Assembly (NCBI GenBank): GCA_026413225.1
Contig: CM048591.1
Location: forward strand, 39,525,803 to 39,589,802
DNA: 64,000 nt
Origin: Otis tarda
Lineage: Eukaryota; Chordata; Aves; Otidiformes; Otididae
Direction: 5' to 3'
In this document: one piece after another, positions 61,542-64,000 of the stretch
Position numbering within the stretch: the first letter of the stretch is position 1
How the letters are laid out: each line of letters starts with the position of its first letter
Made by a program: the position numbers and the translations under genes
The notes under the pieces: model-generated
The model's database searches: none
Seen by the model: the letters and a program-made list of their open reading frames with translations, nothing else
Told to the model about the DNA's origin: nothing

Positions 61542-62294
61542 TCACAGGGCTGCCAGACAGGGCTGCGCTGGGGGCGAGACACCCTCTTGGGGAGGCAGCA
61601 GGGCTGGGAGCACCCGCGGGGCTGCCCTCCAGCCCCCAGCAGCATGGGCGTCCTGCTGGCCCAGGGGACGACGGGCCTCTCTGCTGGGCCCTTGCACGGT
61701 GACATGTGCACGCTGTTGTGCACGTGTCACTGTGCGGTTTTGGACGGAGCCTCCCAGCATCTGGACCGGCAGCAGCTCTGCATCCACCCTGCTGTTGGTG
61801 GGGATGCCCGTGTTGGTGTTCTCTGCCACGGCTGCCTCCAGCACCCTGTTGCCAAAGAGCTCCTCCAGCTCCTGATGGACCCAGGACTGCAGGGTCTGGA
61901 AGAGCGTTGGATGGTTCTCAAAATGGCTCAACCAGTTTGGGGGCTGGAGGCCGCCCGCAGGATGCCTGGGCACCCCTTCTGCCACTCGTCCTTGCGCTGC
62001 CCCACGGCGATGGAGGTGGTGGGCGCCCTGGGGTCTGGGAGCTCCTGCGGCCTGGCGGACAATGACTGATGATGTCCCAGGTGGTGTAATGACATGCTCC
62101 ATGTAGTCATTGTCCGCCCGCACCGAGTGCAAGATGGATAGGATCCTCCTCTTGCAGAGGGGGCACTCGGGTTTGGTTTCAGCCCACCGCAAGATGCACA
62201 GATAGCAGAACTGGTGGAGGCATGGCATCACGTAGCTGACCTCCTCCCAGCTGTCCAGGCATATTGGACAGCGGTCCTTCAGCTCTGTGGCCAT
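61542..62294 (-). CDS. TOPORS-like RING-finger E3 ligase, short form (unit 7)
   Basis: Protein identical to unit 1, with a silent change at about 61638. The frame is open upstream to the acceptor at 62380, as in units 2 and 3. The alternative tail frame is intact to 61285, with one Ser to Pro change just 3' of the RING-frame stop. With unit 3 it is one of two copies combining the open N-terminal extension and the unbroken tail frame. Confidence 0.75.
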   Translation of the reverse strand: MATELKDRCPICLDSWEEVSYVMPCLHQFCYLCILRWAETKPECPLCKRRILSILHSVRADNDYMEHVITPPGTSSVIVRQAAGAPRPQGAHHLHRRGAAQGRVAEGVPRHPAGGLQPPNWLSHFENHPTLFQTLQSWVHQELEELFGNRVLEAAVAENTNTGIPTNSRVDAELLPVQMLGGSVQNRTVTRAQQRAHVTVQGPSREARRPLGQQDAHAAGGWRAAPRVLPALLPPQEGVSPPAQPCLAAL

Positions 62295-62313
62295 GCTCTC
62301 CACTGGCTGCGGT

Positions 62314-62838
62314 GGGCTGGGGGGAGCTGGGGATGTTGAGCCGCTCCCTCTCCCTGGTGCCGCAGCAGCGGGTGTCACGCTAGAAAAGGAAGAGAGGCCA
62401 CCGTCACTGGTTGGCCCGGGTAGAGGTGGAAGAAATGCCCAGGTCCCTCAAGAAGGAAGCCCTCCCAGCTCCCCGGCCAGCTCACCTCTGCTGCTGCGAG
62501 CGCACCGCCTGGGTATCCCGGCTGCCTGAACCTGGCAGGGCCGGGGAAAATCCTGCCCCGGCTCTGGGGTCGGGGCTGGGGGAGCTGGGGATGTTGAGCC
62601 GCTCCCTCTCCCTGGTGCCGCAGCAGCAGGTGTCACGCTAGAAAAGGAAGAGAGGCCACCATCACTGGTTGGCCCGGGTGGGGGTGGAAGAAATGCCCAG
62701 GTCCCTCAAGAAGGAAACCCTCCCAGCTCCCCGGCCAGCTCACCTCTGCTGCTGCGAGCGCACCTCCTGGGGATCCCGGCTGCCTGAACCTGGCAGGGCC
62801 GGGAAAAATCCTCCAGTCCTGCACTGGCTCTGGGGTCG
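62314..62838 (-). repeat. Duplicated exon-intron leader module (unit 7)
   Basis: Predicted introns 62380-62485 and 62638-62743. Both copies match units 1 and 2. Confidence 0.7.
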
Positions 62839-63430
62839 CACACGGAGAGCTGCAACGAGCAACTCCCCGAGCACGACACCAGCACCGACGGCCTCACTCA
62901 GCACTCCAGCCTCGCCAACTGCTCAGCTGGAGTCTGGGCACGAGCCCACCGCGTGAGACTCAGCACCCGCTCATAGGCACTGAGGGTGTCCTGGTCACAA
63001 TCCATTGCTCAGGGATGTTCCAAGCTGTTGCTAGGTGACATCAGAGTCCTTCACCTGGACACGTCTCCGTCCATCTCTTGGTGACAACAAAACCTGTTGC
63101 CAAAATTGGGGGCTCGATGGCATCAGAACCCATCACTTGGGCAAATCGCTGTCCACTGGTCAGGGACATCACAACAGGCTGTCCTCATCCACAGCGCTTG
63201 CCCTGGCAGCACTGCTGCCCCGGCACACACGTCTGGGCTTACCAGAATGCCACTGCCCACTCCATCCCCTCCATCTCTTGTCTTGTTCTCGGCATCGGTG
63301 TTTCACGCCGGTCACCGAGGCCTCGGCCCTGTCTTCTTGGGGCCCCGTCATGTCACTCTGGCTGTGGCAGGTGTCTCCAGGCACATATGGCAAGAGGGCT
63401 CACTGGCCAACACAGCCTTGACGTCTTCAT

Positions 63431-63521
63431 TTTAAAGTTAAAGCCTGTTCTGAATGGCATTTTCCAAATGCCTCTTTTTAATGCGCTGATAGGCACGAAG
63501 CATCGACCAGGACTCTAGGAC
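63431..63521 (-). mobile_element. CR1: CR1-like tail fragment B (unit 7)
   Basis: Unchanged from unit 1. Confidence 0.65.
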
Positions 63522-63800
63522 CACTTCAGGTCACATTATAGGTGATGTTAAAAAAAAAAAAGTTTCTCAAATTAATTATAAGATTGTAGAGGCTATTCGG
63601 CACAGTTCCCCTTGTACTTCGTCTTCCAAAGAACACTGATTTTGGAAGAAAACGTTGCACTGTTACTTCAGCCTCAGTGAGAAAGTAAATGAGAAGGAGT
63701 GTCAAAGGAACCCAGCTATGTAGACTCATACTAAGAGGAGACTTGGAGAATCAGCAATCAGCTAACCTACAGCTGGAGTTCGTACCACTGGTCACCACCC

Positions 63801-64000
63801 TGTAGGCCTAGCCATTCAGCAAGTTTTCAGTCCACCTCACTCTCTGTTCTACTTCATCAGCTTCTCTACAAGGATCTTACAGCACACAGTGTCAAAAGCC
63901 TTACTGAAATCTAGACAGTATCCACTGTCCTCCCCTCGTCTGCCAGGCCAGTCATTTAATCGGAGACATTTATTAAGTTGATCAACCATGACTCCCCCTT
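63801..64000 (-). pseudogene. CR1: CR1 reverse-transcriptase fragment, cut by the window end (unit 7)
   Basis: Only the 3' third of the fragment is in the window. Confidence 0.8.

Larger units (their letters stand above)
60327..64000. repeat. Tandem macrosatellite unit 7, cut by the window end (3674 bp seen)
   Basis: The array continues beyond the window, so total copy number is unknown. This unit combines variants seen in unit 2 (5-G second leader run, 'ctcataggc'), unit 3 ('gtcgctgtgg') and units 4-6 ('aagaggagac'), so it looks mosaic. Confidence 0.97.

Noticed and set aside
21959-64000. Ribosomal DNA, histone or CRISPR array as explanation of the regular repeat
   Set aside because: No rRNA or histone sequence in the unit. 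A period of 6.4 kb with nearly identical content is not a CRISPR pattern.
21959-64000. Identity with the known chicken Z amplicon or the MHM repeat
   Set aside because: As I know them, the MHM unit is about 2.2 kb and the Z amplicon carries other gene families. Neither fits a 6.4-kb RING unit. Chromosome assignment cannot be made from this window.

Overview
The window looks like bird nuclear DNA. CR1 LINE fragments with typical avian sequence sit at 11171, 20938, 22147 and 25430, and a solo avian endogenous-retrovirus LTR lies at 5194-6040. There are spliced-type signals (GTGAGC donors, pyrimidine-tract acceptors, AATAAA) and no bacterial gene organisation.

Region 1 (1 to about 21958) is AT-rich, single-copy, non-coding sequence. 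I recognise no gene in it. It holds the solo LTR, two CR1 fragments, a perfect 28-bp palindrome (8950-8977), a small perfect hairpin (4309-4339), and a near-perfect 102-bp inverted repeat (20399-20500 and 21644-21745). The inverted repeat brackets a CR1 fragment just before region 2.

Region 2 (about 21959 to 64000, continuing past the window end) is a head-to-tail tandem array of a unit of about 6.395 kb: six complete units and 3.67 kb of a seventh. Starts are at 21959, 28352, 34749, 41142, 47540, 53933 and 60327. Copies are almost identical, differing mainly in homopolymer lengths and scattered substitutions. Each unit carries, on the minus strand, a GC-rich gene with an intact C3HC4 RING finger resembling TOPORS, a ubiquitin/SUMO E3 ligase that binds topoisomerase I and p53. 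Going upstream from the gene, each unit has a duplicated 258-bp exon-intron leader module and a short CR1 tail. A degenerate CR1 reverse-transcriptase fragment and about 2.3 kb of AT-rich filler follow. Downstream of the gene are an AATAAA signal, a GC-rich stretch and another CR1 tail.

The whole is best described as an avian macrosatellite whose unit encodes a ubiquitin-ligase-like protein. It is comparable in architecture to D4Z4 (DUX4) and RS447 (USP17) in mammals. The RING reading frame is preserved in all seven visible copies. The C-terminal frame appears shifted relative to the expected family tail in all copies, so whether these are active short E3s or recently amplified, partly decayed copies is open.
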